A DNA stretch of 64,000 nt from Notospermus geniculatus (taxonomy: Eukaryota; Nemertea; Pilidiophora; Heteronemertea; Lineidae), in the NCBI GenBank assembly GCA_002633025.1, contig NMRB01001073.1, forward strand, positions 156,964 through 220,963. The letters are read 5' to 3'. This document shows positions 11,106-22,375 of this stretch, piece after piece. Made by a program: the position numbers and the translations under genes. The notes beneath the pieces were generated by a model. The model was not told the DNA's origin. It did no database searches and saw only the letters and a list, made by a program, of their open reading frames with translations. Positions within the stretch are counted from its first letter, which is position 1, and every line of letters begins with the position of its first letter.

Positions 11106-11589
11106 TCTTGCCCGGCCTGACCAGGAGCAGCTGCCGCCTGCTGTAAGCTTGTGAAGTTAAGTTGTTGTAGAAAAAAACAAACAAAGACAACGATGTATAG
11201 GCCCTGCACATGCTATACGAAAATCAACGACCAAATAAAATCTGGGATTGCATCCGTAGAATCCAGTTACATGTACGAGTGGATCACTTATTGCCTAGCA
11301 GCTCTAGGATAAAGTACAATCCAGTTCAGAGCGCACATAAAGTGCTCCGCGCTGTGCGCCAATTAACGCTCACAATAGACGCTATGCTCTAATCCCCCAA
11401 TGCGCGTTAAATGACAAAAGGCTTATGCGCCACAATTGAATTCTTATGCTCTTTACTTGCTTTGGACTGCGCTTCTTGTGCCCCTATTATTAAGGTGACA
11501 AAAGGTTATGTGCTCACTCATTCAACCTAGTGTATGAGGCGCCATGTGGGAATTTAATTGTTTCCAAAATTATTTGGAAATAATGTCAT

Positions 11590-11815
11590 TGTTTCAAACC
11601 ATAAATGTACGTTTTTTGACTTATTTCATCCAATAAAGTTATACATAAAACCATGAAATTATTATTCAAACCAGAATTTATATTAAACATGGTTTCATTC
11701 CCAAGAAACTTTCACAAATTCATGGTTTTGAAAACATAACTTACTTTCAAACCATGAAGTTCATGCAATCTCATGGTTTGCAAACCATGGGAATGATATA
11801 CAAAACCATAAAATC
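11590..11815. repeat. Cluster of AAACCATG / CATGGTTT motifs
   Basis: At least eight short AAACCATG-like motifs in both orientations over about 220 bp. Such subterminal motif clusters are typical of transposase-binding regions of non-autonomous elements; I see no terminal repeats to define one. Confidence 0.5.
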
Positions 11816-11816
11816 A

Positions 11817-11915
11817 TGTTAATCCAGGGCTACTAATGCCTCGCTTCAGCCCTGGACAACTTATCTTTTGTTACTTTTTGTTTGCTTCAAATAAATTCCT
11901 AATTAACTAACTAAC
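11817..11915 (+). mobile_element. Second, severely truncated LINE 3' end
   Basis: Matches 10611-10706 including the stem-loop and AATAAATTCCTAATTAA, and ends in four CTAA-type units (AACTAACTAACTAAC). A short tandem tail is common for CR1/L2-type LINEs. Confidence 0.75.
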
Positions 11916-12201
11916 TAACTATATCCAGTGTGGACGATTCCGGTCAAGGTCACAGACTATTCACTCACTTGCGGCGAATCACTGAATTATCTCGCGATTT
12001 GCGAGATGATTACTACGCCGAGGCTCCTATATACAGTTGAGGTAGGTTACGATGGCCGCCCGAATGTAGCCGAGTACCTCCGAAGATGACGTCGATTGGG
12101 GTGTGGGTACGTTGAGACCTTTGCCATGGCATGCAAACGAGGAATGAAGTAAAAAACAGTTCCCTGTCAGCGGAGGGAAAGGGTTTCAATGGGAGGAACG
12201 G

Positions 12202-12430
12202 TTACTCCACTCCATCAGGCCGTCGACGCCCATCCCGAGTCGGCTGTTGTTCCAACGAACTTCTGATGTCATCCTCATTCGCTAACCAGTCTCGAAACGT
12301 CCGTGGATAAATTCGATATCTTCGCGCGTACGCTGTAGGTGTCCGGGCATGGACGTGACGTAAAAGGTGGGCCTGGATGTAATCATCCAGATACCGAATC
12401 TTCTGGGCTACCGAATAAGCTTGCAGGTGT
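12202..12430 (-). pseudogene. Helix-turn-helix (Psq/CENP-B-like) fragment
   Basis: The minus-strand frame contains YSVAQKIRYLDDY, then ARRYRIYPRTFRDWLANEDDI, resembling the N-terminal HTH of pogo-type transposases. Upstream, an acidic stretch in another frame (DGDDAHEDVDDEDGNG) suggests a frameshift. No DDE domain follows. Confidence 0.4.
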
Positions 12431-12794
12431 CGTCTGGGCCTCTCCATGCGCCAGATCAAGATCAATACCGTTACCATCCTCATCATCAACGTCTTCATGG
12501 GCGTCGTCACCATCACTGTCAGTCACCATAGCCAAACACGTAGGCCTATAGTGGCTCAACACCAAAAATCCAAGGAGCAAAACTTTCCAAATAGGTAATC
12601 ATAGTCATAAAGGCACATGGAATAAGTGACTCTTTGACAAAGTTCAAGTCATACATGTAGGCCTACTGAAATGACTGGTATAGAGAGATCGTTACATCAC
12701 TATTGTGCTGAGTAACTCCGACCACTAAAATAAAATAACGTCTTCAACCGCAGTTGCGTGAAGGGTGAATTCCTGTCTCTTAAACGCCATTTTA

Positions 12795-13027
12795 GCGTAA
12801 AAATTGATATCTTCGTTGGACTTAGAAAATTTTAGAATCGAGCCATGCAGGGATTGTCGGCTATGCATGCGAAGAACTACTGTAGGACTTGTAGAGGTAG
12901 TGAGGATGATAAGTTTGGCCTGGGGCAGGATCGTTCCGGAAGCCGTCCAGAATGCTTTCCGAGCGAGCGGCCTTCCCATCCTTGACGACAATGATGGCGA
13001 GGTGGTAGTAGTCGTAGAAAATTAAGT
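12795..13027 (+). other. Possible transposase C-terminal remnant
   Basis: A short frame includes WGRIVPEAVQNAFRASGLP, similar to the block after the last catalytic residue of pogo-type transposases, then an acidic end. Its first ~90 bp recur at 15359-15440. Weak support. Confidence 0.3.
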
Positions 13028-13341
13028 TGTAGATGTTCAGCTCAGTGACAACGAAGATTTGGAATTTTTTGATGAAGAGACGGAATAAAAAACATTACAT
13101 GTAGTACAACGTCCTTCTTGTTTTTTTACGTGGGTAGGCCTTCCGGGTGACCTGATAGACCAGGGCGTGAACGAAGCGAAGCAGCGCCTTTGCCATTAAT
13201 GCCAATTCATACTTGCTGGCGGGCCGTCAAGCGCATGAAACTGATCGCAGTTTTCCAAGGCGTGAATGTGCACACACATTGAAATTGATCATAGTCGGCA
13301 TAAAATCCGGACGAAATATGAACCAACCCTAAAAGGCCTGG

Positions 13342-13722
13342 GTCCACTTGTGCGTTTTACGCTGCGTGATGCGTTAAGTCTTTTGTTATTTTCCGCCGAT
13401 CTACTTCCAAATAATGGGAAAAGCGCATCACGCAGCGTAAAACGCACAAGTGGACGGTGGCCTTTAAGGTCTCCGGCCACTTGTGCGTTTTACGCTGCGT
13501 CATGCGTTAAGTCTTTTGTTATTTTCCGCCGCTCTGCTTCCGAATAATGGGAAAAGCGCATGACGGAGCGTAAAACGCACAAGTGGACGGTGGCCTATAA
13601 GGTCTCGGGCCACTTGTGCGTTTTGCGCTGCGTGATGCGTCAAATCTTTTGTTAGGAAGCAGAACGGCGGAAAATATCCAAAGATTTGCTGCATCACGCA
13701 GCGCAAAACGCACAAGTGGCCC
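13342..13722. mobile_element. Three tandem hairpin MITEs
   Basis: Three consecutive units (about 13342-13455, 13475-13595, 13607-13722), each a near-perfect palindrome beginning CCACTTGTGCGTTTTRCGCT and ending in its complement, joined by TTTAAGGTCT-like linkers. A half unit recurs at 15055-15140. No coding capacity. Confidence 0.85.
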
Positions 13723-13731
13723 GAGGCTTTT

Positions 13732-14186
13732 AAGGCGGTGACAGACTGGCGCGTGCGTACGCGCGCGTAAGCGAAGCAGCACGTGCGCGAAGCAGCCAAA
13801 AACACGGGACCGTGACAGACTAGTGCGTTCATCGCGCGCCCGCGTAAGGGAAAAGAAGCAGTCTCTCGTCTTCGTATGCCATTCCAAACGTCTACAATGT
13901 TCATAAGTGGGCCAAGCCAGGCCTCTAAAATCACGCATCTGAAAATTGTTGAATAGGGCATTCGAATTCAAAACCTTTTGTATTGGCTTCCATATAAGGT
14001 CAGCGAAATGAATGCGCATTGCTAAAAATCGCTCGGCCAGATGATCGAGTGAGGAACAACGCGTAGCCTTGTTTCACGCACGCTGTAGTCTGTCACGTAT
14101 GAAGGAAATGCATAGAAAGTGATCGAGATCAGCAAACGCGTCGCTTACGGAACGCGCCGCATTCGCGCTAGTCTGTCACCGCCTTT
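13732..14186. mobile_element. Fold-back MITE with AAGGCGGTGACAGACT ends
   Basis: Ends AAGGCGGTGACAGACT and AGTCTGTCACCGCCTT are exact complements; the interior has further CGCGCG-rich inverted segments. It abuts the tandem hairpins on the left and another palindrome on the right. Confidence 0.8.
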
Positions 14187-14356
14187 ACGCTGGGCGCACA
14201 TGGACGGCAAATCTCAGTGCGGCAGGGGTGTTTTTAAAGTCGACTGACCCAACGCTGCTGGACTCGTCATACAGCCGGTCAGTCAACTTAAAAAAAACAC
14301 ACCCCTGCCGGACGGCAAATCGCACGATTTTATCGGACATGTGCGCCTAGCTTTAC
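14186..14356. mobile_element. Palindromic MITE (GGGCGCACATG ends)
   Basis: Arms GGGCGCACATG...CATGTGCGCC enclose the GGGGTGTTTTTAAAGTCGAC block and its complement. A cleaner relative lies at 14825-14977. Confidence 0.75.
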
Positions 14357-14689
14357 ACCAAGCGACCGGTCTCTGTGGACGCCCAATTATCGTATCTCGT
14401 CTCATATCTGATCGCTTGAGTTGTCGTTGCATTGTTTGCGGGAGACCGTTGCAGTGGGCGATGTGGAGACAGGTTTCAATGGTGAACGAAAACAAAACAA
14501 TTTCGATCGCATCAAGAGACCAAAAACTCAACGTGTTTAATTTTCGGTCGCAAATGCCGACTGACCTTTGCTACTAGTCGGGTGATAAAAAAAAACAATG
14601 AAACTTCGTCCGCATATAATTCCGATGCGACGCCACAATAGTAGGCGAATTCAGTGGCTTTCGAAGGTCGTGTGTCGCTTCACCAATGG

Positions 14690-14818
14690 CGAAGACGGCC
14701 AATTTCAGTCGGCAATCGGTCGGCGACCGGTATAAGTTCCTTGCGATCGTATTCAATCGCAGGTACATGTAGCAGGTTGCAAAGCGAGTCGCAACGCAGA
14801 AAATCACAGTGATATCCT
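14690..14818. mobile_element. Fragment of the Harbinger-type MITE seen at 3636-3890
   Basis: Shares CAATTTCAGTCGGCAATCGG and the CGACCGGTRT...GTTCCTTG stretch with the first copy, but carries a TACATGTA octamer (14764-14771) where the first copy is 6 bp shorter. One end only. Confidence 0.75.
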
Positions 14819-14824
14819 AGCCTC

Positions 14825-14977
14825 AAGCTAGGCGCACATGTGCGGCAAATCTCGATGCGGTAGGGGTGTTTTTGAAGTTGACTGACCCAACGCTGTCGAC
14901 TCGTCATTTACCCGGGTCAGTCGACTTTAAAAACACCCCTGCCGCATCGAGATTTGCCGCACATGTGCGCCTGGCTT
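14825..14977. mobile_element. Near-perfect palindromic MITE
   Basis: AAGC(T/C)AGGCGCACATGTGCGGC at both ends in inverted orientation, continuing almost without mismatch to a short centre. It sits between two fragments of the Harbinger-type MITE (14690-14818 and 14977-15040), apparently inserted into a longer copy. Confidence 0.8.
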
Positions 14978-15429
14978 CAGGTTGCAAAGCAAGTCGCAAC
15001 GCAACCCACCGCCGAAAATCAGCAGTAGATTCCTAGCTTTACAATGATGAATGTCTAAATCTTTTGTTAGGAAGCAGAACGGCGGAAAATATCAAAAGAG
15101 TTGCTGCATCACGCAGCGCAAAACGCACAAGTGTCCGGAGACCTTAAAGGCCAATTTCACTACCGACTGACAAATTCATCGCACAAACGGGCACAATGAC
15201 GTGCCAAATTAAGAACGTAACCATTCCCAATTGCTGGTCCTCCACGATCGATTGACTGTTCTCGTAATAGGCCTACATGTAATAAGCGTGTCACTCGATA
15301 AGCGACAGGTATCAGATCATTGGTCATTTAAGGCCCGGTCACCATGCCTATTGTTAGGGTAAAAATTGACATCTTTGTTGGACTGAGAAAATTTTAGAAT
15401 CGAGCCAGGGATTGACGGCGAGGTATGCG

Positions 15430-15895
15430 AGGAACTACTGTATACCCCTAGGTCAAATGACCTGTGAAACCAAGTTTCGGTCCGATTCGATTCTTGACTT
15501 GGCCACTAGGTGGCTAAAACCAAAAGATGCAAAAAGTGCAATAACTTCTGAACTAATGACTGGGCCATCTCCAAATTTTTATCATAGGTGTATCTAAAAT
15601 GAGGATACATGACATATGTAACGGGCTTTTGATTTGGCCTACTTTCCAAGGTCACAGAGGTCAAAGTTCAGATTTTGCCTTTTGGTGGTACGTTTCGTAA
15701 CCGCTGGGGCCATTGACCTAAAACTTGGTACATATATACCCTTATGTCATATGACCTATGACACCAAGTTTCAGTCCCATTTGATTCTTGCTTGGCCACC
15801 AGATGGCCAAAAGACAAAAAATACAAAAAGTGCAATAACTCATGAAGTAATGACAGGATCATCTCCAAATTTTTATCATAGGTGTATCTAATGAG
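15430..15895 (+). repeat. Two tandem copies of a ~290-bp AGGTCA-rich unit
   Basis: Both units contain ACCAAGTTTC(A/G)GTCC, GATTCTTG, AAAAAGTGCAATAACT and CTCCAAATTTTTATCATAGG in order. Relatives lie at 17262-17620 (+) and, inverted, at 50700-50890 and 51795-52100. Non-coding; the layout fits core repeats of pearl-like non-autonomous Helitrons. Confidence 0.75.
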
Positions 15896-15971
15896 GGTAC
15901 ATCTATACAATAAAAGGTAAAGTGCGATTCTTTGTCCGCTATGCACGCAAAACCGGTGGTATTTAGTGCAT

Positions 15972-16105
15972 AAGGCTGGGTTTACATCGAGGCACACGCG
16001 ACACGGACACGCAGGCGAACAATGGCTTCACAAAGGATTCATCACCATGAAACCTTTGTTCGTCTCCGTGTTTGTGTCGCGTGTGCCTCAATGTAAACCC
16101 AGCCT
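15972..16105. mobile_element. Fold-back MITE (family A, type 2 arms)
   Basis: Ends AAGGCTGGGTTTACATCGAG and its complement; arms contain GGCACACGCGACACGGACAC. The centre (AACAATGGCTTCACAAAGG) matches the element at 734-875 although the arms differ. Confidence 0.8.
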
Positions 16106-16235
16106 AACGGTCATGTTCAACGGATAGGGTATCACTCATAGATGGTTTATCACAAAAAATAAGTGCAACTTTTGGCCTGCAAAGTGTGGTTTTAAGGCAT
16201 TTTTCTTTATGGGAACTTCCCAAGTTTATTTAAAA

Positions 16236-16822
16236 CCCTTTCGCTGCCAATGTCGCATAAATGCGACATAAACCAGTTCCCCTGATTGATAGCATTCAGG
16301 CTGCTCAATAGATCGTCGATAGTAGTTCTAGGCGCCGCCGTAAGATGGCGTGGCATATGCGCTATCATTTGAGACGTATTTTGAAATGCTGGGTACAGGA
16401 TTTGGGGTAAAATTTTGTTTGTATCTTGAGGGGGTGCGGGGTGGCACCCCCCGGGGGCGAAATTTTGGGAGAAAATATTTCGAAAAATATAGTTTTTTCA
16501 AGTGTAAATGAGATTGGTTTTCATTGTTATCACTGTATAAGATGTATTCACAGTGATAGCATTCAAATATCTTTATTGCCAAAGTAGCAAGCCACACTTT
16601 AGTGGGGATTTTTTTGAAATTACCAAAAATCCAAGATGGCGGCTCCTGGTGACGTCATAATATGCAAATTAGTCGAAAAAAAGTCACCAGGATAAAGCTT
16701 AGACCATTCCCTACAAAGTATTCCTATCTTCTTCAGGCTAACAGTGCATGCTTTATACAAGTAGTAACAAATAATTAGATTTCAGTGGCTAATTTCTGAA
16801 AAATCAATCGGCAGCGAAAGGG
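16236..16822. mobile_element. piggyBac-like MITE
   Basis: Termini CCCTTTCGCTGCC and GGCAGCGAAAGGG are complementary, match the CCCTTT start of piggyBac ends, and TTAA follows the right end (16823-16826); the left flank is TTTAAAA, a decayed or shifted TTAA. The interior lacks transposase. Confidence 0.65.
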
Positions 16823-17064
16823 TTAAAGCTGAAGGAGAATTCCAGTGACCTACTTATTATAAACAGTGGCTGATAAGGAGATACACGGTAGGACTCATGT
16901 GAGCCTACTGGAGTATACCATGAATCCGGGTCATCTTGGCTTCAACAAAGAGCATCGTATTTAGTCATTCATTATCAGTTGTCACACTAGGCCTACCATT
17001 CCCGTGAATCTGAACCCAGGGCCGGTGTGATATTATCAGATGCACCCTCTGTTGAGTGCCCGGT

Positions 17065-17104
17065 GGGGCATCCTATAACAGAAAAATCTGTTATAGGATG
17101 CCCC
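17065..17104. repeat. Perfect hairpin, 17-bp stem
   Basis: GGGGCATCCTATAACAG, a 6-nt loop, and the exact complement. A third related piece (TGTTATAGAATGCCCC) lies at about 17181-17197. Confidence 0.6.
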
Positions 17105-17261
17105 AGGGGGCATTTAGTTTTACTAAGACATGATTTTAAATGCACCCCCGGTCACTCGGTTACAGCCTTATTTTGTGGACACTGTTATAGAATGCCCCCC
17201 TCCGCCACCACTAAATGACTGTTAGTACGAGGTTCAGCGATGTATTCGAGGTTTAATANTG

Positions 17262-17620
17262 ATTTGACCTACTTTTCAAGGTCACACAGGTAAAGTTTGA
17301 AATTTTGCCATTTGGTTGCACGTTTCGTAACTGCAAAGAGTATTATCCTGAAGCTTGATACATACAGCCCTATGTCAGTTGACCTGTGACAGCAAGTTTC
17401 AGTCCGATTCGATTCTTAGCTTGGTCACCAGGTGGCAAAAATGAAAACTCAACTTCCAATAATACCTGAACTACATATGTACATGTAACATCTGGATCGT
17501 CTGCAAATTTTCATCACCCGTGCATCAAAAGAGGATACATCATTGATTTGACATACTTTTCAAGGCCACAGAGGTATACTTTTCAAGGCCACAGAGGTAA
17601 AAATTCAAAATTTTTCATTT
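17262..17620 (+). repeat. Dispersed AGGTCA-rich repeat unit
   Basis: Same family as 15430-15895: CAAGTTTCAGTCCGATTCGA and GATTTGAC(C/A)TACTTTTCAAGG recur. It contains TACATATGTACATGTA (17463-17478) where the other copies are about 14 bp shorter. Confidence 0.7.
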
Positions 17621-17644
17621 GGTGGTACTTTTCGTGGCTATTCG

Positions 17645-17810
17645 ACATCATATCTTCTAACTTGGTGTGATCAGGTGTCTGGGTACCCTGGCTGTTTACC
17701 TGGTACTCAAGGCTTGCCTGGGAACATTTCGATTTAACATTTGTCATTTGTTCTTTTGGTACATTCACACAGTTGAGCACATGGTCCATGGACCATATCA
17801 ATCATTTTCA
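17645..17810. repeat. Dispersed repeat, second copy inverted at 48990-49160
   Basis: Shared blocks include GTGATCAGGTGTCTGGGTAC, CTCAAGGCTTGCC and ACATTTCGATTTAACA, in opposite orientation at the distant copy. No coding support. Confidence 0.7.
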
Positions 17811-18447
17811 AACAGCAATGCCAGCCAGTTATCCTCCCCCCAAACCCACCCTACTACTATTATCAGTCTCAACTTTAGCCGTATGGCTTTGGCCGCGAAC
17901 CCTTGCAGCCACCAGGCTTGTTTGTACAAGTATTAAAACGATAATTATAGTTATCACGGTCAATATTACAGGTAGAATGGTGAGAACATCTCTCATCCGT
18001 TGGGTTTTGAGGATTCCCGATTGATTACACAGTGATCGTGAAGTTCGGAGGTATGCGGAGCATTATAAAACGAGGGGTGCACTCTGAAATGACACATTTT
18101 TCTGTATTGCCCTGATCAAAAGTCACGGTCTCTCTATAGATTTCGGTTGTACGGAAACACTGAGACATGGCGAACACTAGAAAACGCTACACCTCTATCG
18201 ACCTTGCCTTCGGCACTAAACTGCATACTGTCAACTACTGTAGCCTGTTGTTTTTGGCAGTAATTAATTTTTCAGGGATGCTCAATAAATTAGACCTACA
18301 CAACGACCTAGTAGATCATAGGCCAAGGTCGATGTGGGATATAGACTGAGGCACGCAGTGTCTGTAATACGCATGCGCGAACTGCGCAGCATTACAGGGA
18401 CTGAGACCAACCTCAACAATTTTTGTTACAAGAATACCGAAATCCTG
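17811..18447. other. Non-coding stretch, nothing recognised
   Basis: Short unsupported frames only; no repeat partner seen in the window. Confidence 0.4.
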
Positions 18448-18571
18448 GGACCTTATTCACGAAGCTCCTGCAACTTACGGGAGTGCGCAAACTACTTTCC
18501 TTTTGCGGACAACCTATTGTTCACTATCAGCCCGACAAAGGATGTTACGGGGGCTTTGTGAATAAGGTCCC
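18448..18571. mobile_element. Short fold-back MITE
   Basis: Ends GGGACCTTATTCAC(G)AAGC and GCTTTGTGAATAAGGTCCC are complementary across a 124-bp element without coding capacity. Confidence 0.7.
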
Positions 18572-18708
18572 CGGTATCAAAGCTGATTGGTCGATTTTGA
18601 ATCCAGATGTTTGCATGCTGATTGGCCATTTTGGGGGTCACATGATTGCAAAATAGCGACGTTCTATTTAACGAACTTCAGTCAGACAGAAGCAAAGATT
18701 GGTAATAC

Positions 18709-19050
18709 CTTGATCGCACCATGGAGGTCTTTCTCCGCAGTACTGATGACCTGATCCTCCATGAGTGACACTAAAGGAGATCGACATAGGAGAGTTGTGT
18801 CGTCTTTATCGAGAAATTTGCCAAAGACCGATGCCACCGGGCCGGGATATGATGGGGGCAGTCGTGCGCAAAGCAGCGTCACAAAAGTTTTAGACGTTGT
18901 GGCCAGACCCTCGGTTGGTAGACCGAGGGTCTGGCTGCGCGAGACTATGTGGGATACGGATGGAAGTGAGACATCGAGATTGGGTAATGTGCCTGGCCTG
19001 AAGTCGAGAAATTTGACACTGACGGCGACCTTGGAAATCGCAGTACTCAT
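18709..19050 (-). CDS. Possible first coding exon, unknown protein
   Basis: A 114-codon frame begins MSTAISKVAVSVKFLDFRPG and runs into a good donor (GCGATCAAG then GTATTACC). No motif recognised. The exon contains a 14-bp perfect hairpin (18902-18935). Either the start of a host gene whose other exons I could not find, or chance. A positive-strand frame covers the same bases, which weakens the case. Confidence 0.3.
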
Positions 19051-19464
19051 TTCCAGTTACCATACTTTACGGGTGAGTTATCTTTGAGTTGTACAAGAAT
19101 TTCAATCAGAATCATTCAGGTTTGGGTTTATACAGGTTTATTATTGCTTGACTTCCTCATTGACGGTCAATGAGTTACAGGATTAGCATAATATGTGTTC
19201 TTCCTTGTAGATGCCAAACTTCCCTATGCTTATTTGCCCCGTTCGATTTGACAGATATCACCAGCACTTCTCGGATCCTTCTTGCACTTCATTTTGCCGC
19301 AACAGTTGTTATCGCGGCACCAATGACCCTCGCTGTTGCACCTTAAAAAGGAGAAAATACCAAAATCTGATGAAAAAGAATCACCAACTCGAAGTTGACT
19401 TCTCAGTCAGTTTGAAGACCGCCCTTGGTTATTGGGACATTGGATAGAGTTCACTGATGACTAT
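19051..19464. other. Non-coding stretch with one unassigned Cys-rich frame
   Basis: A plus-strand frame near 19211-19447 is Cys-rich (DPSCTSFCRNSCYRG) but I cannot assign it and see no clear splice sites. Confidence 0.3.
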
Positions 19465-19693
19465 AAGGCCGTTTAGACGACAGGCAAAAAATCCACATGC
19501 GATCCGATCGAATCCGAATGTGGTTCAAAAGTCTTGCGTGTAAACGCTACCCAATGCGGTCCAATGTGGATTTTGGACTGCATTGGACCACATACGATCT
19601 CGTCTAAACGCAACTGAGACCCGATACGGGTCGATCGGATCCAATCGGATCGAATCTGAATGTGGTTTTTTGGCTTGTCGTCTAAACGGCCCC
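19465..19693. mobile_element. Fold-back MITE with GGCCGTTTAGACGACA ends
   Basis: GGCCGTTTAGACGACA at the left and its complement at the right, with inner repeats around CGATCCGATCGAATC and CCAATGTGGATT also pairing. No coding capacity. Confidence 0.75.
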
Positions 19694-20361
19694 AGTGACG
19701 TGGTGAATGCTCCATGGTGTGGTGATGACTGATTTGTCTGGGTGCCAGTAATTAACACTTAGGCTAATTGAAAAAGTGAATTGACGGCGGGAACTTATCA
19801 TGAAAGACTAGCATTTTGTAATAACCGAAGCTTGAAAAATTTCCTAATCCCTTTAACCTCTTATCTGTGAATGCATGGGTGCCAATCAGTCAATCTTACT
19901 TTGCCCACAAGTGACCACAAATAAAATAGGGCTACCACAGTATTTACGTAACAGGGCAGTTGTCCTTCATTGCATCATCCAAAATAGGCTCGGTAAAAGT
20001 TTGAAAAGGACACCCGGTCTCTTGGAAGGCCCAGGCCTATTCATGACTAATCCTACCCTGACCTACTTGTTATCAGGTTATTATTGGGTTTGAAATGGAC
20101 ATCATACAACCTGGTCTCCAGACAAAAATTGGGCTCCCCATGTTGCGCTTTCTTGGCCCACCCTGTAGATCGAGGCGGGTTACCGAACCCGCACCGTGTA
20201 AAAGTGATCAATCCATCCTGAACCGAACCCGCCCGTGGAGGGTTGACGTAGGGCCGAATCGGTTAATGCCGTCCTGGGTATAACAGAAATATACCCAGTA
20301 GTCTTGAACGTTAGTTGTGGTGTTATATTTTTGGTGACTGGGAGGGGAATGTGGATGGTAG

Positions 20362-20422
20362 TCAGCTGCCCTGCATTCAGAGAGACTTTAGTGAAAAGTC
20401 TCTCTGAATGCAGGACAGCTGA
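20362..20422. repeat. Hairpin with ~27-bp stem
   Basis: TCAGCTGCCCTGCATTCAGA continues pairing with one mismatch to a short TTAGTGA-containing loop. Size suits a small-RNA precursor, but it lies in a mobile element. Confidence 0.6.
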
Positions 20423-20575
20423 CAGGGATCTGTGGTTATAAGTATTTATTAGCAAATGCAGATTTGTAGGGAAATGGAAGGGCTGGGGAGATATTCATCC
20501 TGCTAAAAAACGTTTTCAGCAAAAAAAAATAAACAGAGAAACTGACACGTGAAAAAAATAAAAAAATTCCTATCG

Positions 20576-20640
20576 CAAGGCTCGAACCCGGCGCCCCGGA
20601 TTCAGAGCCGGACGCTCTACCGATGCGCCAGCCGGCCACG
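20576..20640 (-). other. tRNA-like sequence (probable SINE head or pseudo-tRNA)
   Basis: Minus strand has an A box TGGCGCATCGG and a B box GGTTCGAGCC, and a CUCUGAA loop like tRNA-Gln(CUG). The anticodon and T stems contain mismatches and the acceptor stem does not pair, so a working tRNA is unlikely. An A-rich stretch lies at the other side. Confidence 0.5.
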
Positions 20641-21770
20641 TTATGACGGTGGGTGCTCAATAAATGTTTATAAACATATCCCAGCTACTCAACATATTTT
20701 TATGTTAATTAAAAATGACGTTGCAAATCAGAATAATCTTCCAAAAATCGCATTTTACAACATCCACAGAGCAAGTCCCCAGCAAATCTGTCAGCGTATC
20801 GCTACATAATGTATCCATCTACGTTCACAGTCACTAAAAACGTGAACCAACCGTCCGGTATATTCCATCTGGACATTAGGTGCATATTTCCTATGAGTCC
20901 AGTTCTATTGATTGACCCGTGACAAGTCTTTGACTAGCTTCGCTGTTGGCCGCTACGCGGCGCGTTGGGCCCTTGCGTCCAGGTTCAATGTCGTCCCACC
21001 AAACTATACCCTGGGTATAGTTCGATCTACAAAAGTATACCGAGGATTGGATACAGCACCTGAAGACGAGATTGTTCTTGCACATGCCACATTCATGACC
21101 ATGCACAAGCATGACAAGTCGAAAAACATCGCTCTAGCGCCCGACACGACGGGCACCATTTTGATATAGTCATCAGATAATACAGTCATCAAATAATTTT
21201 TCGTGCCGTTTATCGTCACTCAAATCCGCAATAGTAGCCTACTCGCAGCACGGCTGATGTAATGTCGATGCGGACGTAGATGAACGCACGACACCGATTC
21301 GGTGAACAAACATATATGACGCAGATCGGCTCTGTTCGTTTGCTCATTTCTTTGAAATTGTGATCTTAACTTGCGATAAGTTTGGACCATTGTGTTAAGA
21401 CAAATGTTAACAGTTGACTCATGCTATCGATGAGCACAAAAGCTGTCAATATTGACTGGTATTTTGACGATGTTGATTGCAAAACTGTCGTCTCAGTTGA
21501 AGCGAAAAACAAAATGGCGGCCATCCATTCCTAACTCGTACACATAGGCTCAAAACTACGGTACTGGGTATAGGCCTACTTTTGTAGATCGAACTATACC
21601 CAGGGTATAGTTTTGTAGGACGACATTGAACCTGGGTATATTTCTGTTATACCCAGGACGACATTAACCGATTCGGCGGAGGTGGTAGGTTTCCTCAAAC
21701 CCGCACCGTATAAAAAAGGCCTTTAGAGCTACACCTGCAAGATACGCCTTGCAAACAAATGTTTCAGGGT

Positions 21771-21852
21771 GATAAACCCTTTGCGAAGCCATTGTTCGCC
21801 GGCATATTCGTGTACCGTGTACATGTGTAGTTCTATGTGAACCCGGTGTAAT
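21771..21852. mobile_element. Half copy of fold-back MITE family A
   Basis: GAAGCCATTGTTCGCCGGCAT and TTCGTGTACCGTGTA match the right half of the element at 734-875. Confidence 0.6.
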
Positions 21853-22097
21853 GACTCAGGATGCCCCCCCCCCCCCCTTCTTATTGCCCGACGAGCAATC
21901 TTAATCACAAATTTCTGTCTTTCATTGCCCCCTGGGGCAGCGAAAATCAACTCGGTTTCCAAGAAAATTGATTGTCAATGCCCGCTTCGAGCGCTGTGTT
22001 TCACCAGTGAAACGCCGTCTGTGAATGCCTTCTCGGCTCATTGGAAAATTACGGTTGGTTGCCAGCTCGCCACGTGGCCGAGTGGGCTAAGACGTTA

Positions 22098-22375
22098 TAA
22101 AGTGCTTTTCACAATGTCCGGTCATTTTTGCACTCATTTGACCCCGCAATGGAACCTAACCACAAACAACAAGTGGGCCAATTACGTGTGCATGATTGCA
22201 TGGTTATCTTGAATCAAATAAAGACCTGAACAAGGTCCGATTAGAAGTCGGTCAACCGTGAACTAACATGCACATGTATGATTCCCGAATTTGTGGTTTG
22301 TGGTTAGGTTCCATTGCAAGGTAAAATGAGTGCAAAAATGACTCGACATTCTGAAAAGCACTTTACTAATCGATA
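22098..22375. mobile_element. Fold-back MITE with AAAGTGCTTTTCA ends
   Basis: Arms of about 85 bp (including TCATTTTTGCACTCATTT and CAATGGAACCTAACCACAAA) pair with few mismatches around a short centre. Confidence 0.8.

Larger units (their letters stand above)
20256..21674. mobile_element. 1.4-kb element with nested inverted repeats
   Basis: Outer 42-bp inverted repeats (20256-20297 and 21633-21674) differ at one base and contain GCCGTCCTGGGTATAACAG. Directly inside the right one, 21567-21632 is the inverse of 20982-21041, apart from a 6-bp GGCCTA insertion. The core AATG(T/C)CGTCCTGGGTA is shared with the MITE at 55555-55876. A long hairpin (20362-20422) and a tRNA-like sequence lie inside. 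No transposase seen. Confidence 0.7.

Noticed and set aside
13289-14019. Arg-rich proteins of 90-166 aa
   Set aside because: They translate palindromic MITE arms; repeated peptide strings on both strands reflect the hairpins.
19211-19447. Cys-rich protein exon
   Set aside because: Pattern recalled several secreted families but no family motif, splice sites or signal could be confirmed.
20576-20640. Functional tRNA-Gln gene
   Set aside because: A and B boxes are present but anticodon, T and acceptor stems do not pair properly; treated as pseudo-tRNA or SINE head.
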